Part shown: piece after piece, positions 24,835 through 33,788 of the stretch
Layout: every line of letters starts with the position of its first letter
Numbering within the stretch: the first letter of the stretch is position 1
Assembly: GCA_945905815.1 (NCBI GenBank)
Contig: CAMDQH010000003.1
Coordinates: 1-64,000, forward strand
Length of the DNA stretch: 64,000 nt
Reading direction: 5' to 3'
Origin: Bacteriovorax stolpii
Lineage (GTDB): Bacteria > Bdellovibrionota > Bacteriovoracia > Bacteriovoracales > Bacteriovoracaceae
Program-made: the position numbers and the translations under genes
Notes under the pieces: model-generated
What the model was told of the DNA's origin: nothing
Databases searched by the model: none
The model's input: only the letters and a program-made list of their open reading frames with translations

Positions 24835-26880
24835 ATGAGTTTAAAAGTCGTAAAACATCATGATATAAAAACAACAGATAAAAAAACTCTCGAGAGTTGG
24901 TTAAATCTTCTTATTTTAGGTCGCATGATTGATGAGCGTGCACCAAATTATCTCAAGCAGGCCCTCGGATGGTCTTATCATGCTCCCTATGCTGGACATG
25001 ATGGTATTCAACTCGCTATTGGTCAGGTCTTTGATAAAAAAACTGATCACTTGTTTCCATACTACCGAGACATGCTTACGGCCTTATCTGCAGGGATGAC
25101 TGCCGAAGAACTTATCCTGAATGGTATTTCTAAAGCTACAGACTTGGCATCCGGTGGACGTCATATGTCTAACCACTTTGCTAAACCAGATTGGAATATT
25201 CATAACGTTTCCTCTTGTACTGGTAACCATACCCTGCACGCAGTTGGTGTTGGGCGTGCGATGAAAACTTATAAGCACAAAGGTGTGTCGTTTTCTTCTC
25301 AAGGTGAATCTTCTGTTTCGGAAGGTTATGTCTACGAAGCGATTAATGGAGCCTCTAAAGAAGAGCTTCCAGTCGTTTTTGTTTTTCAAGATAACGGATA
25401 CGGAATTTCTGTGCCTAAAGCGGACCAGACTGCTAATGAGTTCGTTTGTGATAACTTTACCGGATTTAAAAATCTTCAAATTATTAAGTGTGATGGAAAA
25501 GATATTTTTGATTCGATGAATGCCATGATTACTGCTCGTGATCACGCTCTCAAAAAATCGGAACCGGTAATTGTTCATGCAATGTGTGTCCGTATTGGTA
25601 ATCATTCCAACTCTGATAACCACGAGTGGTACAGAGATGCCAAAGAGATTGCAGATGCAAAAGCACAAGATCCGTTGCCTAAGTTCAAGGCCGATTTAAT
25701 TAAGGCCAAAATATTCACCGAAAAAGAAATTGAGAAAATTGAAGCCGAAGCGAAAGTAACACTTCTTGATGCTCACACTAAAGCCGTGAAAGCTCCTAAT
25801 CCAACTCCTGAATCAATTTTTGATTTTGTTGTGCCTGAAGCTTATATTCCTCAGAAATACACTGATGGAACGCATGACTTTACAGGTGAACCGATGAAAT
25901 TCATCGATTCGTTAAATGGAACTCTTAAGGCTGAATTTCGTCATAACCCAGATACCTATATTTGGGGGCAGGACGTTGCGAACAAAGAGAAGGGCGGAAT
26001 TTTTAACGTCACTAAAGGCATGCAACAAGAATTCGGAAAAACTCGTGTCTTCAACGGTCCTATTGCTGAAGATTATATTCTTGGAACCGGTAACGGTATG
26101 TCTCGCTTCAATGACAAAATTCGCTGTGTCGTAGAAGGTGCAGAATTTGCAGATTATTTTTGGCCAGCAATGGAACAAATGGTTGAGACTTCTCATGATT
26201 ATTGGAGAAGTAACGGTAAGTTCTCTCCAAACTTAGTAGTTCGTCTGGCCTCAGGTGGATATATCGGTGGTGGTCTTTACCACTCACAAAATTTAGAAAG
26301 TACTCTTTGCACATTGCCAGGTATTCGTGTGGTTGTTCCGGCCTTTGCTGACGATGCTGCCGGACTCTTAAGAACTGCAATTCGCTCTCGTGGTACAACG
26401 GTATATCTTGAACCGAAAGCACTTTATAACGCCAAGTCTGCAATGACTCCAGTGCCTGAAGACTTTGAAGTTCCCTTTGGTAAAGCTCGCATTCGCCGTG
26501 AAGGAAAAGATTTATCGATCATCACTTATGGAAATACAGTTCACTTCTCACTTGAAGCTGCTGAAGAACTTGCAAAAGAAGGTTTTGATGTTGAAGTGCT
26601 TGATCTTCGTTCATTGAATCCACTTGATTACGATGCGATCGTTGCAACTGTTAAAAAAACTCACCGCGCTTTAGTTGTTCACGAGGACAAGGTCTTTGCT
26701 GGATTTGGTGGGGAGTTAGTCGGTATTATAAATGAGCACGCCTTTGAACATTTGGATGCTCCTGTTAAACGCGTAGGCTCTACTTTTACGCCTGTTGGAT
26801 TTAACCGAATCCTAGAACGTGCTACACTTCCGGACATGAACCGAATCTTACTCGCCGCCAGAGATCTTCTTCAATATTAA
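24835..26880 (+). CDS. 2-oxoacid dehydrogenase E1, alpha and beta subunits fused
   Basis: 681 residues. Residues 1-330 are the E1 alpha part: LGRMIDERAPNYLKQ, GHDGIQLAIG and the thiamine-diphosphate segment SQGESSVSEGYVYEAINGAS with VFQDNGYGIS. Residues 350-681 are E1 beta: FNGPIAEDYILGTGNGMS, VEGAEFADYFWPAMEQMV, GGGLYHSQNLES and VVVPAFADDAAGLLRTAI. These enzymes decarboxylate branched-chain or related 2-oxoacids and pass the acyl group to lipoylated E2. No E2 or E3 is adjacent. The lipoate would come from lipA/lipB in this window. A hairpin terminator follows the stop. Confidence 0.9.
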   Translation: MSLKVVKHHDIKTTDKKTLESWLNLLILGRMIDERAPNYLKQALGWSYHAPYAGHDGIQLAIGQVFDKKTDHLFPYYRDMLTALSAGMTAEELILNGISKATDLASGGRHMSNHFAKPDWNIHNVSSCTGNHTLHAVGVGRAMKTYKHKGVSFSSQGESSVSEGYVYEAINGASKEELPVVFVFQDNGYGISVPKADQTANEFVCDNFTGFKNLQIIKCDGKDIFDSMNAMITARDHALKKSEPVIVHAMCVRIGNHSNSDNHEWYRDAKEIADAKAQDPLPKFKADLIKAKIFTEKEIEKIEAEAKVTLLDAHTKAVKAPNPTPESIFDFVVPEAYIPQKYTDGTHDFTGEPMKFIDSLNGTLKAEFRHNPDTYIWGQDVANKEKGGIFNVTKGMQQEFGKTRVFNGPIAEDYILGTGNGMSRFNDKIRCVVEGAEFADYFWPAMEQMVETSHDYWRSNGKFSPNLVVRLASGGYIGGGLYHSQNLESTLCTLPGIRVVVPAFADDAAGLLRTAIRSRGTTVYLEPKALYNAKSAMTPVPEDFEVPFGKARIRREGKDLSIITYGNTVHFSLEAAEELAKEGFDVEVLDLRSLNPLDYDAIVATVKKTHRALVVHEDKVFAGFGGELVGIINEHAFEHLDAPVKRVGSTFTPVGFNRILERATLPDMNRILLAARDLLQY

Positions 26881-26887
26881 GTAGTTA

Positions 26888-26912
26888 GGCCCTCTCCGGA
26901 GGGCTTTATTTA
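26888..26912 (+). terminator. Intrinsic terminator after the E1 gene
   Basis: GCCCTC (26889-26894), loop TCCG, GAGGGC (26899-26904), followed by TTTATTT. It lies nine bases after the stop. Confidence 0.8.
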
Positions 26913-27008
26913 ACCCTCGAGTAAACTTTTTACGCGCGGTGGCGTAATATCTAAATTTGACCTATATTCCCTCCAGTTTAAAATTCAATGTCCTCTTTAA
27001 GGAGTTTT

Positions 27009-27845
27009 ATGAAAAAAATCCTGGCGCTTGGAAGCTTAATGCTTGCCCTCAATGGTTACTCTCAGTCATACATGATTCTTGGTAATGGAGTCACTCTAAC
27101 TACTGATAAGGCCGCTTTCGTCTACGACTTTAGCCATTTCATTCTTCCTTATAAAGTAACTCTGACGGGTGGTCAGTTTTTCGCGGAAGAAGGAAAAATA
27201 ATTTCTATCGATAGTATGGGGTATTTATATCGTAAAGATGAGAAGGCCCCTTCGAAACTAAAAGGTAAAGGGAACAACTATCTAATTTCAGATAGCGGAG
27301 CACTTATAACTTTTGATGCTGCTGGATTTTTCTATAAATTTGATAAGGATGCAGCAACCAAAAAGGCTGTTGGATTTGGTGGGAACTTCTTCACTGTTAA
27401 ACCAGATGATAAAAAGCCACTGGTTGATCTGTATACTCTGAATTCTAAGGGGAACTATTTTAAAACGGTTGTTGCAGGTTTAAATGCTGCTGAAATAACA
27501 GCTTTTGGTGGGACATTTTTTCAAACAAGCAAAGGTGTTGTTCATACCATTTCAAAAGATGGTTTTGTCTTCTCAAAAGCTGACATGAAAGTAGGCACTA
27601 TTAAAAAAATGGGTGGAAACTTTTTCGTTGATTCTAACAATGCCATCTATACAGTCTCAGAAGATGGTTTCCTGATGTTGCCATCTCTTCCCATCAACTT
27701 GAAGGTTGCAACAATTTCTAAACTTGGTCAGAACTATTTTGTAGATCAAGATGGGAAATTGTTTGCTGTTGATAATACAGGAGCAATTTTCGAGAGAGAG
27801 ATGAAAGCACACGATATAAAAGACGCAATAATACTTTCGATTTAA
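27009..27845 (+). CDS. Secreted protein of tandem G-NYF beta repeats, paralogue 1
   Basis: About 278 residues with a signal peptide (MKKILALGSLMLALNGYSQ). The mature chain is about seven repeats of 35-48 residues with consensus 'GGNYFV...G.IYTV..DGFL', e.g. MGGNFFVDSNNAIYTVSEDG and LGQNYFVDQDGKLFAVDNTG. The pattern suggests a beta-propeller or beta-solenoid. The start is ATG 27009 with AAGGAG upstream; an ATG at 26988 lacks a ribosome site. The next gene is a full-length paralogue. Function unknown; both look like exported structural or binding proteins. Confidence 0.7.
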   Translation: MKKILALGSLMLALNGYSQSYMILGNGVTLTTDKAAFVYDFSHFILPYKVTLTGGQFFAEEGKIISIDSMGYLYRKDEKAPSKLKGKGNNYLISDSGALITFDAAGFFYKFDKDAATKKAVGFGGNFFTVKPDDKKPLVDLYTLNSKGNYFKTVVAGLNAAEITAFGGTFFQTSKGVVHTISKDGFVFSKADMKVGTIKKMGGNFFVDSNNAIYTVSEDGFLMLPSLPINLKVATISKLGQNYFVDQDGKLFAVDNTGAIFEREMKAHDIKDAIILSI

Positions 27846-27851
27846 ATTCTC

Positions 27852-27877
27852 AGGGGGCCAGAAGGCCCCTTTTTTTT
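27852..27877 (+). terminator. Intrinsic terminator between the two repeat-protein paralogues
   Basis: GGGGCC (27854-27859), loop AGAA, GGCCCC (27864-27869), then eight T. The second paralogue therefore probably has its own promoter in the 180 bases that follow. Confidence 0.9.
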
Positions 27878-28056
27878 AATGCACGCTCTTCATCAATCAT
27901 CTTACGCATCCATTCAGCATTAAGAGTCACCTTAAGGAAACACAAGGCCATTCATAGGCTTACCTGAGTATTAATAATGTTCCATCAGATTGTGGAAAAG
28001 CATAAACGCTTTGAGTATAGTCCGCTGCAGGTTTTAATAATCAAGGGGACTCGCAG

Positions 28057-28875
28057 ATGAAAAAATTAGTTTTTGCCTTACTTGCAACTTTATCTTTGGA
28101 TGCTTTTTCTCAATCGTATTTCGTTTTAGAGAATGGGATTACATTATCTGTTGATGCCAGTGGGTATGTTTATGACTTTGGTCACTACACTCCCGTGGGT
28201 CGTGTGACTGTTAAGGGAGGTCAGTACTTGGTTGAAGATTCCAATGTGCTTGTGACAGTTGATGAGCATGGTGCGCTTTTTAGAAAATATGAAATGCTGC
28301 CTAAGCAAGTTGTTGGAAAAGGGATTAACTATTTTATCGGTGACAATGGAGCCTTCTATGGAATCAACAATCAAGGCTATGTTAATCTCATTGAAAATGA
28401 TGAAAAAATTAAAACAGCAACAAAATTTGGTGGTAACTATTTTACCAATGATGCAGACGAGATTTTTGTTGTCACAAGTGAAGGTAAGTATATTCAAGCT
28501 GAAGTTGAGGGCTTAAAGGCTTCAGACATAATCACTTACGGTGGGAACTACTTTATGACCAATCGGGGAGTTCTCTATACAGTGACATCAGATGGGAGAA
28601 TTATTGATAAACGACAGGACCGCGTTGGTATCATCGTCAAAAAAGGCGGGAATTATTTTGTAGACACCACGGGCATGATTTATACAGTTGCAAATGATGG
28701 CTCCCTAATCATGCCTGCTATCCCTGTGAGTTTAAGAATTCAGGCAATGGCAAAGCTTGGCTCTAATTATTTCATTGATGGAAGTGGGAAGCTTTTTACT
28801 GTTGATAAGGACGGTAATGTTTTTGAAAGATGGGTAACTTATGATTTGAAGATGACAAAGATTATTTCGTTGTAG
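28057..28875 (+). CDS. Secreted protein of tandem G-NYF beta repeats, paralogue 2
   Basis: 272 residues with signal peptide (MKKLVFALLATLSLDAFSQ). It has the same seven-repeat design as its upstream neighbour: YGGNYFMTNRGVLYTVTSDG, KGGNYFVDTTGMIYTVANDG, LGSNYFIDGSGKLFTVDKDG and others. The two align along their whole length, including the N-terminal 'SY.(I/V)L.NG(V/I)TL' and the end 'II(L)S(I/L)', so they arose by tandem duplication. AAGGGGAC precedes the ATG. Function unknown. Confidence 0.7.
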   Translation: MKKLVFALLATLSLDAFSQSYFVLENGITLSVDASGYVYDFGHYTPVGRVTVKGGQYLVEDSNVLVTVDEHGALFRKYEMLPKQVVGKGINYFIGDNGAFYGINNQGYVNLIENDEKIKTATKFGGNYFTNDADEIFVVTSEGKYIQAEVEGLKASDIITYGGNYFMTNRGVLYTVTSDGRIIDKRQDRVGIIVKKGGNYFVDTTGMIYTVANDGSLIMPAIPVSLRIQAMAKLGSNYFIDGSGKLFTVDKDGNVFERWVTYDLKMTKIISL

Positions 28876-28881
28876 ATATTT

Positions 28882-28904
28882 GAGGGCCTTCGGGCCCTCT
28901 TCTT
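28882..28904 (+). terminator. UUCG-loop terminator hairpin between convergent genes
   Basis: GAGGGCC (28882-28888), TTCG loop, GGCCCTC (28893-28899) then TTCTT. A very stable C(UUCG)G tetraloop; the T-run is weak. It lies seven bases after the paralogue 2 stop and reaches the end of the convergent gene. Confidence 0.7.
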
Positions 28905-29274
28905 AGTGAATTTGACGAAACTTGTTTTTCAGCAATTCAGGAATAAGTTTCTGCACTTTTTCAAATGAAGAAGATTCATCAATGACTAGAAATTCGGATT
29001 CTCCCTCTAATTGATTAGAGATGAGCCCAAAAAAACTTCTGATATCATTTTCGGCGATGTCTTGCCCCGCCATAACGTAAAAATTATTTCCAAAATTTTC
29101 ACCAATAAGTACAAGGCTCTTAAAATCAGGAGATGAATTTTTGGTTGCAGTCAGAAGACCATTTAGTAGGTAATCAATATCTTTATAAAAGCTCTGCTGC
29201 ACGCCTATTTCGTTTGCGGCGAACCACAAGATACCTTTGGTGAGGGGAGTGACTTGGGCCAGAAGATCAGTCAT
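28903..29274 (-). CDS. Uncharacterised cytoplasmic protein
   Basis: 123 residues, no signal peptide or membrane helix. It reads as an alternating alpha/beta domain: KSLVLIGENFGNNFYVMAGQ in the middle and ESEFLVIDESSSFEKVQKLI near the end. No family recognised. It overlaps nusB by eight bases and is the third gene of nrdR-nusB-this gene, so it is probably cotranscribed. Confidence 0.55.
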   Translation of the reverse strand: MTDLLAQVTPLTKGILWFAANEIGVQQSFYKDIDYLLNGLLTATKNSSPDFKSLVLIGENFGNNFYVMAGQDIAENDIRSFFGLISNQLEGESEFLVIDESSSFEKVQKLIPELLKNKFRQIH

Positions 29275-29728
29275 TTCGTTTTAATTCTTGTTTGTAGATG
29301 CTATCAAGTATCCCGTTCAAGAACCCTGATGATTCCTTGGTCGAATATTTTTTTCCTAGCTCGATTGCTTCATTGATTACAACTTTACCTGGAACTTCTT
29401 GATGATATTTAAGCTCGTAAATCGCCATCATGAAGATAGTATGTTCAATCTTTGATACACGGGAGAGTTTCCAGTTTTTAAGGTGTTTTACCAGAATCTC
29501 TTCTACATCTGCTTGTTTTTCAAGAATACCTTTTACGATCGTTGCAACGTACGCCTGGCCTTCAGAAGTAAGTTCTATGCCAAGAGTCTGCTTGAATTCT
29601 TGCATCCGTGTAAAAATATCAATGGAGTTCATTTCCTTTTTTAGTTCAATGAACGCAGGCAATTGAAAGTGATAAAGAAATTGAAGGCAAAACTCACGTG
29701 CCTCGCGTTTAGTACTCACGGCTGTCAT
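29267..29728 (-). CDS. nusB: Transcription antitermination factor NusB
   Basis: 153 residues, all-helical. The N-terminus KREAREFCLQFLYHFQL (RNA-binding arginine patch), KNWKLSRVSKIEHTIFMMAIYEL and VVINEAIELGKKYSTKESSGFLNGILD are the standard NusB blocks. NusB with NusE binds boxA RNA and promotes antitermination of rRNA transcription. It overlaps the nrdR 3' end by 20 bases. The usual ribH neighbour is absent. Confidence 0.95.
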   Translation of the reverse strand: MTAVSTKREAREFCLQFLYHFQLPAFIELKKEMNSIDIFTRMQEFKQTLGIELTSEGQAYVATIVKGILEKQADVEEILVKHLKNWKLSRVSKIEHTIFMMAIYELKYHQEVPGKVVINEAIELGKKYSTKESSGFLNGILDSIYKQELKRND

Positions 29729-30209
29729 CCTTCTGTAACGATGATGCTATTTTGAATTGATTGTTTTCATCATGCTTTAACTCATTAACAAATTCTTCAA
29801 CATCCTGAAATTTTCTATATACGGCAGCAAATCTTACGTATGCAACCGGGTCTAAATGGCGAAGGTACATCATGACCAGATTTCCAACTTCTTTAGATTG
29901 AATTTCTTTATCAGAAATATCCAATATAGCTTTTTCGATATTATTTATAATTCGTTCAATTTGAACTGCTGAAATAGGACGTTTCTCACAAGACTTTTTA
30001 ATACCGTGATTAATTTTATCTTTGTTGTAAGGCTCTCGACGACCATCACGTTTTATGACCATGGGCATAGAAAGTTCGACGGTTTCAAAAGTTGTGAATC
30101 GCTTCTGACAGGTCTCACATTTTCTGCGACGTCTGATTACACAACCCTCTTCAGAGTTACGAGAATCTAAAACTTTTGTATCTTCGGCTGAGCAGTAGGG
30201 ACATTTCAT
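29709..30209 (-). CDS. nrdR: Transcriptional repressor NrdR
   Basis: 166 residues. The zinc ribbon MKCPYCSAEDTKVLDSR ... CETCQKRFTTFE (four Cys) precedes an ATP-cone domain starting VIKRDGRREPYNKDKI. NrdR represses ribonucleotide reductase genes depending on bound ATP or dATP. It is slightly longer than usual (about 150) at the C-terminus. First gene of nrdR-nusB. The 194-base gap upstream (30210-30403) shows no clear promoter or terminator. Confidence 0.95.
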   Translation of the reverse strand: MKCPYCSAEDTKVLDSRNSEEGCVIRRRRKCETCQKRFTTFETVELSMPMVIKRDGRREPYNKDKINHGIKKSCEKRPISAVQIERIINNIEKAILDISDKEIQSKEVGNLVMMYLRHLDPVAYVRFAAVYRKFQDVEEFVNELKHDENNQFKIASSLQKDDSREY

Positions 30210-30403
30210 AATGTAGACCTAGACTAGATGTTGTGTTTCTTAGGCCATAAATATCATGTGGAGGACAAGTTTGGAAGCTAAATAGCTGAAAATATTATTA
30301 ACCTGTTTGTAGATAAAGGTGACTTAACCTTTAGAAAATACGTAAAACAACGCTAAGAATCTATCTGGAATATCTTATATTTGGCCTTATTTTTCTTACT
30401 GTC

Positions 30404-30634
30404 TCACTTCTTTTTACAACTTCCTTCCGTCCATGTTTTATGGCCATTGCACTCAGCTTCACATGAGTTTCCGTAACTCACTCCAACGGCACAAACTGGC
30501 ATGAAGATCTTCATGCAAAGACACGGCTTAACAGTGTAAGGACTTACAGGCTTAGCATCACTTTCGGTTGGTGATGCTACTGGCGTCTTCGGTGTAGAAC
30601 AGGCAAATAAAGATAAAAGTATGACCCATTTCAT
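30404..30634 (-). CDS. Kazal-domain lipoprotein
   Basis: About 76 residues. A lipoprotein signal (MKWVILLSLFAC) is followed by a Thr/Pro/Ser linker and a six-Cys Kazal-like domain: CLC, PVCAVGVSYGNSCEAEC and a last SC. The 'PVC....YGN.C.A.C' pattern is typical of Kazal protease inhibitors. The start is ATG 30634, with AGAGGA ahead; a GTG at 30649 is less likely. It follows glyA by 15 bases. A surface inhibitor of serine proteases would fit protection from self or prey proteases (inference). Confidence 0.75.
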   Translation of the reverse strand: MKWVILLSLFACSTPKTPVASPTESDAKPVSPYTVKPCLCMKIFMPVCAVGVSYGNSCEAECNGHKTWTEGSCKKK

Positions 30635-30649
30635 TTTAAATCCTCTCAC

Positions 30650-31891
30650 TTATCCATAAACCGGAAATTTTAGACAAAGCTCTCGAACACCGTTCTTCAC
30701 TTCTTTTTGCGCCTTCTCATCAGTGGGGTTTTTGAGTGCTTTTACAATTAGCTCGCCCATGATTTTTGTTTCATTCTCCTTGAATCCTCTCGTCGTTACT
30801 GCTGGAGTTCCAAGACGAATTCCGGAAGTCACAAAAGGAGAGCGCTTATCATTTGGTACCATATTCTTGTTACAAGTAATGTCTACTTTTTCAAGAATTT
30901 CTCCAGCTTCTTTCCCACTCATATTTACAGAGTCAGTTTTTAACAACACAAGATGGTTATCAGTACCACCAGAAACTAATTCAATTCCATTATCCATTAG
31001 TGTCTTAGCAAGAACTTTAGAATTCTTAACCACTTGCTCTTGATACGTTTTAAATGATGGATCAAGCGCTTCCTTAAAGGCCACTGCCTTACCTGCAATG
31101 ATATGCTCTAAAGGTCCACCTTGAATTCCTGGAAAAATAAGCGAATTAAATTTTTTCGCCAAGTCTTCATTATTGGTAATGATCAAACCACCGCGAGGAC
31201 CACGAAGCGTTTTATGTGTCGTTGAAGTCGTAACATCAGCAAATTCAATCGGAGATGGATGTAGTCCAGCAGCAATTAATCCTGCAATGTGTGCCATATC
31301 AACCATTAAAATAGCATCGATAGATTTAGCAATATCCGAGATTTTTTTAAAATCAATAATTCTTGGATATGCCGAAGCTCCAGCAATGATCATGCGAGGC
31401 TTTTCCTTCTTCGCAATATCTTCCATCTGATTGTAGTCAATTGTCTCAGTACCACGCTCAAGACCATAATGAAGGGCCTTATAAAGTTTTCCTGAAAAAT
31501 TCACGGGAGAACCATGAGTAAGATGTCCGCCTTGGGCAAGATCCATTCCTAAAAATGTATCACCGTGATTAAGCATCGCCATATACACGGCCATATTAGC
31601 ACCTGAACCAGAATGTGGTTGCACATTTGCGTATTTCACATTGAATATTTGTTTCAAGCGTTCAATTGCAAGAGTTTCAATTTCATCAACAAATTCACAA
31701 CCATTGTAATAACGCTTCTTCGGATAACCTTCAGCATACTTATTTGTAAGGCATGATCCCTGTGCTTCCATCACAGCTTTCGAACAATAATTTTCTGAAG
31801 CAATAAGCTCCAAACCAAGCTCCTGGCGTTCTTGTTCTTTTATCATCCATTTATAAACTTCAGGATCCGTATGATTGAGCGAATTTTGCAT
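30650..31891 (-). CDS. glyA: Serine hydroxymethyltransferase GlyA
   Basis: 413 residues. Interconverts serine and glycine with tetrahydrofolate. Seen: [12 protein letters not shown], the substrate loop [42 protein letters not shown] and the cofactor Lys in [14 protein letters not shown] (about 228). Full length. GGAG lies 13 bases before the ATG. A palindrome sits just upstream. The Kazal lipoprotein gene follows closely. Confidence 0.97.
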   Translation of the reverse strand: MQNSLNHTDPEVYKWMIKEQERQELGLELIASENYCSKAVMEAQGSCLTNKYAEGYPKKRYYNGCEFVDEIETLAIERLKQIFNVKYANVQPHSGSGANMAVYMAMLNHGDTFLGMDLAQGGHLTHGSPVNFSGKLYKALHYGLERGTETIDYNQMEDIAKKEKPRMIIAGASAYPRIIDFKKISDIAKSIDAILMVDMAHIAGLIAAGLHPSPIEFADVTTSTTHKTLRGPRGGLIITNNEDLAKKFNSLIFPGIQGGPLEHIIAGKAVAFKEALDPSFKTYQEQVVKNSKVLAKTLMDNGIELVSGGTDNHLVLLKTDSVNMSGKEAGEILEKVDITCNKNMVPNDKRSPFVTSGIRLGTPAVTTRGFKENETKIMGELIVKALKNPTDEKAQKEVKNGVRELCLKFPVYG

Positions 31892-31915
31892 TGTGAATGT
31901 CTCCGAGGGGGTTTG

Positions 31916-31935
31916 CAGTATTTTAAGAAATACTG
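31916..31935 (-). promoter_or_regulatory. Perfect 8-base palindrome in the glyA leader
   Basis: CAGTATTT (31916-31923), TAAG, AAATACTG (31928-31935). It is centred about 35 bases before the glyA ATG. It could be an operator for a dimeric repressor or a leader hairpin; no glycine-riboswitch-like sequence was seen. Confidence 0.4.
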
Positions 31936-31970
31936 AGGGCTATGCCTATAAAAATTAGCTATTTACGCAC

Positions 31971-32505
31971 ATGGACACCCCATGTAATTTCTGCACCTTA
32001 CGTCATCCAAACCAACATTATCCTTTAACATTTAATCATACGATCATTTATGGATTAATTTTAGTACTGGCAGTTGTTCAATCTCTTTTTGGAGTAGGGA
32101 TATTATTATTTGGAACAGCTATTTGAGATTTTAAAAAATATAAGTTGTATGCGAAAAAAATTAAAAATTGCGTTGGCCTCAATGGGTCTGATCCATGATC
32201 TTTCAAATATGGGTGGATCAGTTCTTACACCGCTAGTATCTAGTCTCTATTCCGAAAAGAAAAAAGTTATGGCCGGAGTTAGTTTTGATTATGCGTTCAT
32301 GGCAACTTTTCAGCTCACAGTACTAGTACTTATCCAGGGGCATAAGTTTCTTGCACAGTACTTAATAGGAAGTGGTATCGCTATATCGGTGAGATATTTG
32401 ATAGGAAAACGAGTCTTTAAATTTACGAAAGAAAAATACTACCAACGATTAATCAATAGTTTTATATTGGCCAATGCAATCATGTTATTTATGTCGTTTA
32501 AATAA
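31971..32505 (+). pseudogene. TauE/SafE family permease, broken by internal deletion
   Basis: Two out-of-frame pieces of one membrane protein. Piece 1 (31971-32126, frame of ATG 31971) ends with LVLAVVQSLFGVGILLFGTA, the N-terminal signature of TauE/SafE anion exporters, then hits TGA. Piece 2 (about 32150-32505) resumes in the next frame with MGLIHDLSNMGGSVLTPLVS and later helices, the C-terminal half. About 90 or more central residues are missing compared with a normal protein of about 250. The ORF covering piece 2 would begin with a poorly placed TTG at 32110. It is a relic, lying between glyA and fabF. Confidence 0.75.
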
Positions 32506-33742
32506 CTTTCTTAAATAAAGTTGAAGAATTCGTCCCACCAAAGCCAAAAGAATTATTCAGAGCATACATGATGTCTTTTTTCTTCGGTTGATTGGCCACG
32601 TAGTCGAGATCACAAAGTGGATCCTGATTTTCAAGATTGATCGTTGGAGGAAGCATTCCTGTCTCCAAGGCCTTGATACAGAAAATCGATTCTAGACCAC
32701 CGGCCGCACCTAGTAAGTGACCAGTCATGGACTTAGTCGAGCTCACATTAAGATTATAAGCATGAGCACCAAAAACTTTTTTGATCGCTTGAGTTTCTGC
32801 AACATCGCCAAGTGGAGTTGAAGTTCCGTGAGCATTCACATAGCCAACTTCTTCTTTTCTTACGCCAGAGAGTTCCATGGTTTGTTCCATACACAGAAGA
32901 GCACCTGAACCTTCTGGGTGTGGAGCAGTGATATGGTAGGCATCGGAGCTTGCCCCAAAACTCATAATTTCTGCTATGATTCGTGCTCCGCGAGCAACGG
33001 CCTTATCATAATTTTCGAGCACTAAAATACCTGCCCCTTCACCCATGACAAACCCGTCACGAGCAATATCGTAAGGTCGTGAAGCACGGTGAGGTTCATC
33101 ATTGCGCTTAGAAAGAGCTTTCATGCTGGCAAAGCCTGCAATGGTATAGCCAGTGATAACACCTTCAGTTCCACCAGTAATCATGGCGTCTTGTCGACCC
33201 ATCATAATTTCTGAAGCAGCTAACCCAATGGCGTGAGCACTTGAAGCACAAGCAGAAGCAACTGCGAAGTTGATCCCTTGAAATCCATAATGAATTGAAA
33301 CTAAACCTTCTGGCATATTTGGAATGACGGAAGGAATAAAGAAAGGAGACACACGACGTGGACCTTTCTCTAAAAAGACTCTGAAGTTTGCTTCGATGTG
33401 AGGAAACCCGCCTAGACCTGTTCCGAAAATAGTACCTATCTTACCGGGGGCATATTTAGCTTCCAATAGTCCTGATTGCTTAATCGCTTCATCAGCCGAG
33501 TGAAGTGCGTACTGATTAAAAAGATCGAAGCGATCTTGATCCTTGAGTGACATGAGACTTTCATCTAGTTTGAAGTTTTTAACTTCTCCACCAAAAGTAA
33601 CAGGCCAACCTTCGGTCACCTGACGCTCAAGAGTGGTTATACCAGATTTTCCGGCCAGTGCGTTTTTCCAAACTTCATCCAGGGAATTCCCTAGACCACA
33701 GATCGCACCCATTCCAGTTACAGCTACGCGATTTAGTTTCAT
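32498..33742 (-). CDS. fabF: 3-oxoacyl-[ACP] synthase II FabF
   Basis: 414 residues. Condensing enzyme of fatty-acid elongation. Active-site Cys in ASACASSAHAIG (about 165), first His in VNAHGTSTPLGD (about 305), second His in KSMTGHLLGAAGG (about 342). Starts MKLNRVAVTGMGAICGLG. It is 46 bases downstream of acpP, separated by a terminator-like hairpin, so its expression probably depends on readthrough. Its end overlaps the tail of the TauE relic. Confidence 0.96.
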   Translation of the reverse strand: MKLNRVAVTGMGAICGLGNSLDEVWKNALAGKSGITTLERQVTEGWPVTFGGEVKNFKLDESLMSLKDQDRFDLFNQYALHSADEAIKQSGLLEAKYAPGKIGTIFGTGLGGFPHIEANFRVFLEKGPRRVSPFFIPSVIPNMPEGLVSIHYGFQGINFAVASACASSAHAIGLAASEIMMGRQDAMITGGTEGVITGYTIAGFASMKALSKRNDEPHRASRPYDIARDGFVMGEGAGILVLENYDKAVARGARIIAEIMSFGASSDAYHITAPHPEGSGALLCMEQTMELSGVRKEEVGYVNAHGTSTPLGDVAETQAIKKVFGAHAYNLNVSSTKSMTGHLLGAAGGLESIFCIKALETGMLPPTINLENQDPLCDLDYVANQPKKKDIMYALNNSFGFGGTNSSTLFKKVI

Positions 33743-33759
33743 AAAATACTCTCAAAACG

Positions 33760-33780
33760 AAAAAGCCTCCTTGCGGAGGC
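33760..33780 (-). terminator. Intrinsic terminator/attenuator between acpP and fabF
   Basis: On the minus strand GCCTCC, loop GCAA, GGAGGC then five T; positions GCCTCC 33765-33770 and GGAGGC 33775-33780 on the plus strand. A partial stop here would give more acpP than fabF mRNA, as carrier protein is needed in large amounts. Confidence 0.8.
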
Positions 33781-33788
33781 CGTTTCGA

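Noticed and set aside
25084-25668. 194-residue minus-strand ORF
   Set aside because: It lies wholly inside the E1 alpha coding region and its reading is the shadow of that gene; no ribosome site or family pattern.
28057-28875. Repeat protein considered as RHS/WD40 or RCC1 propeller
   Set aside because: The G-NYF spacing does not match the WD, YD or RCC1 repeat signatures; left as unrecognised.
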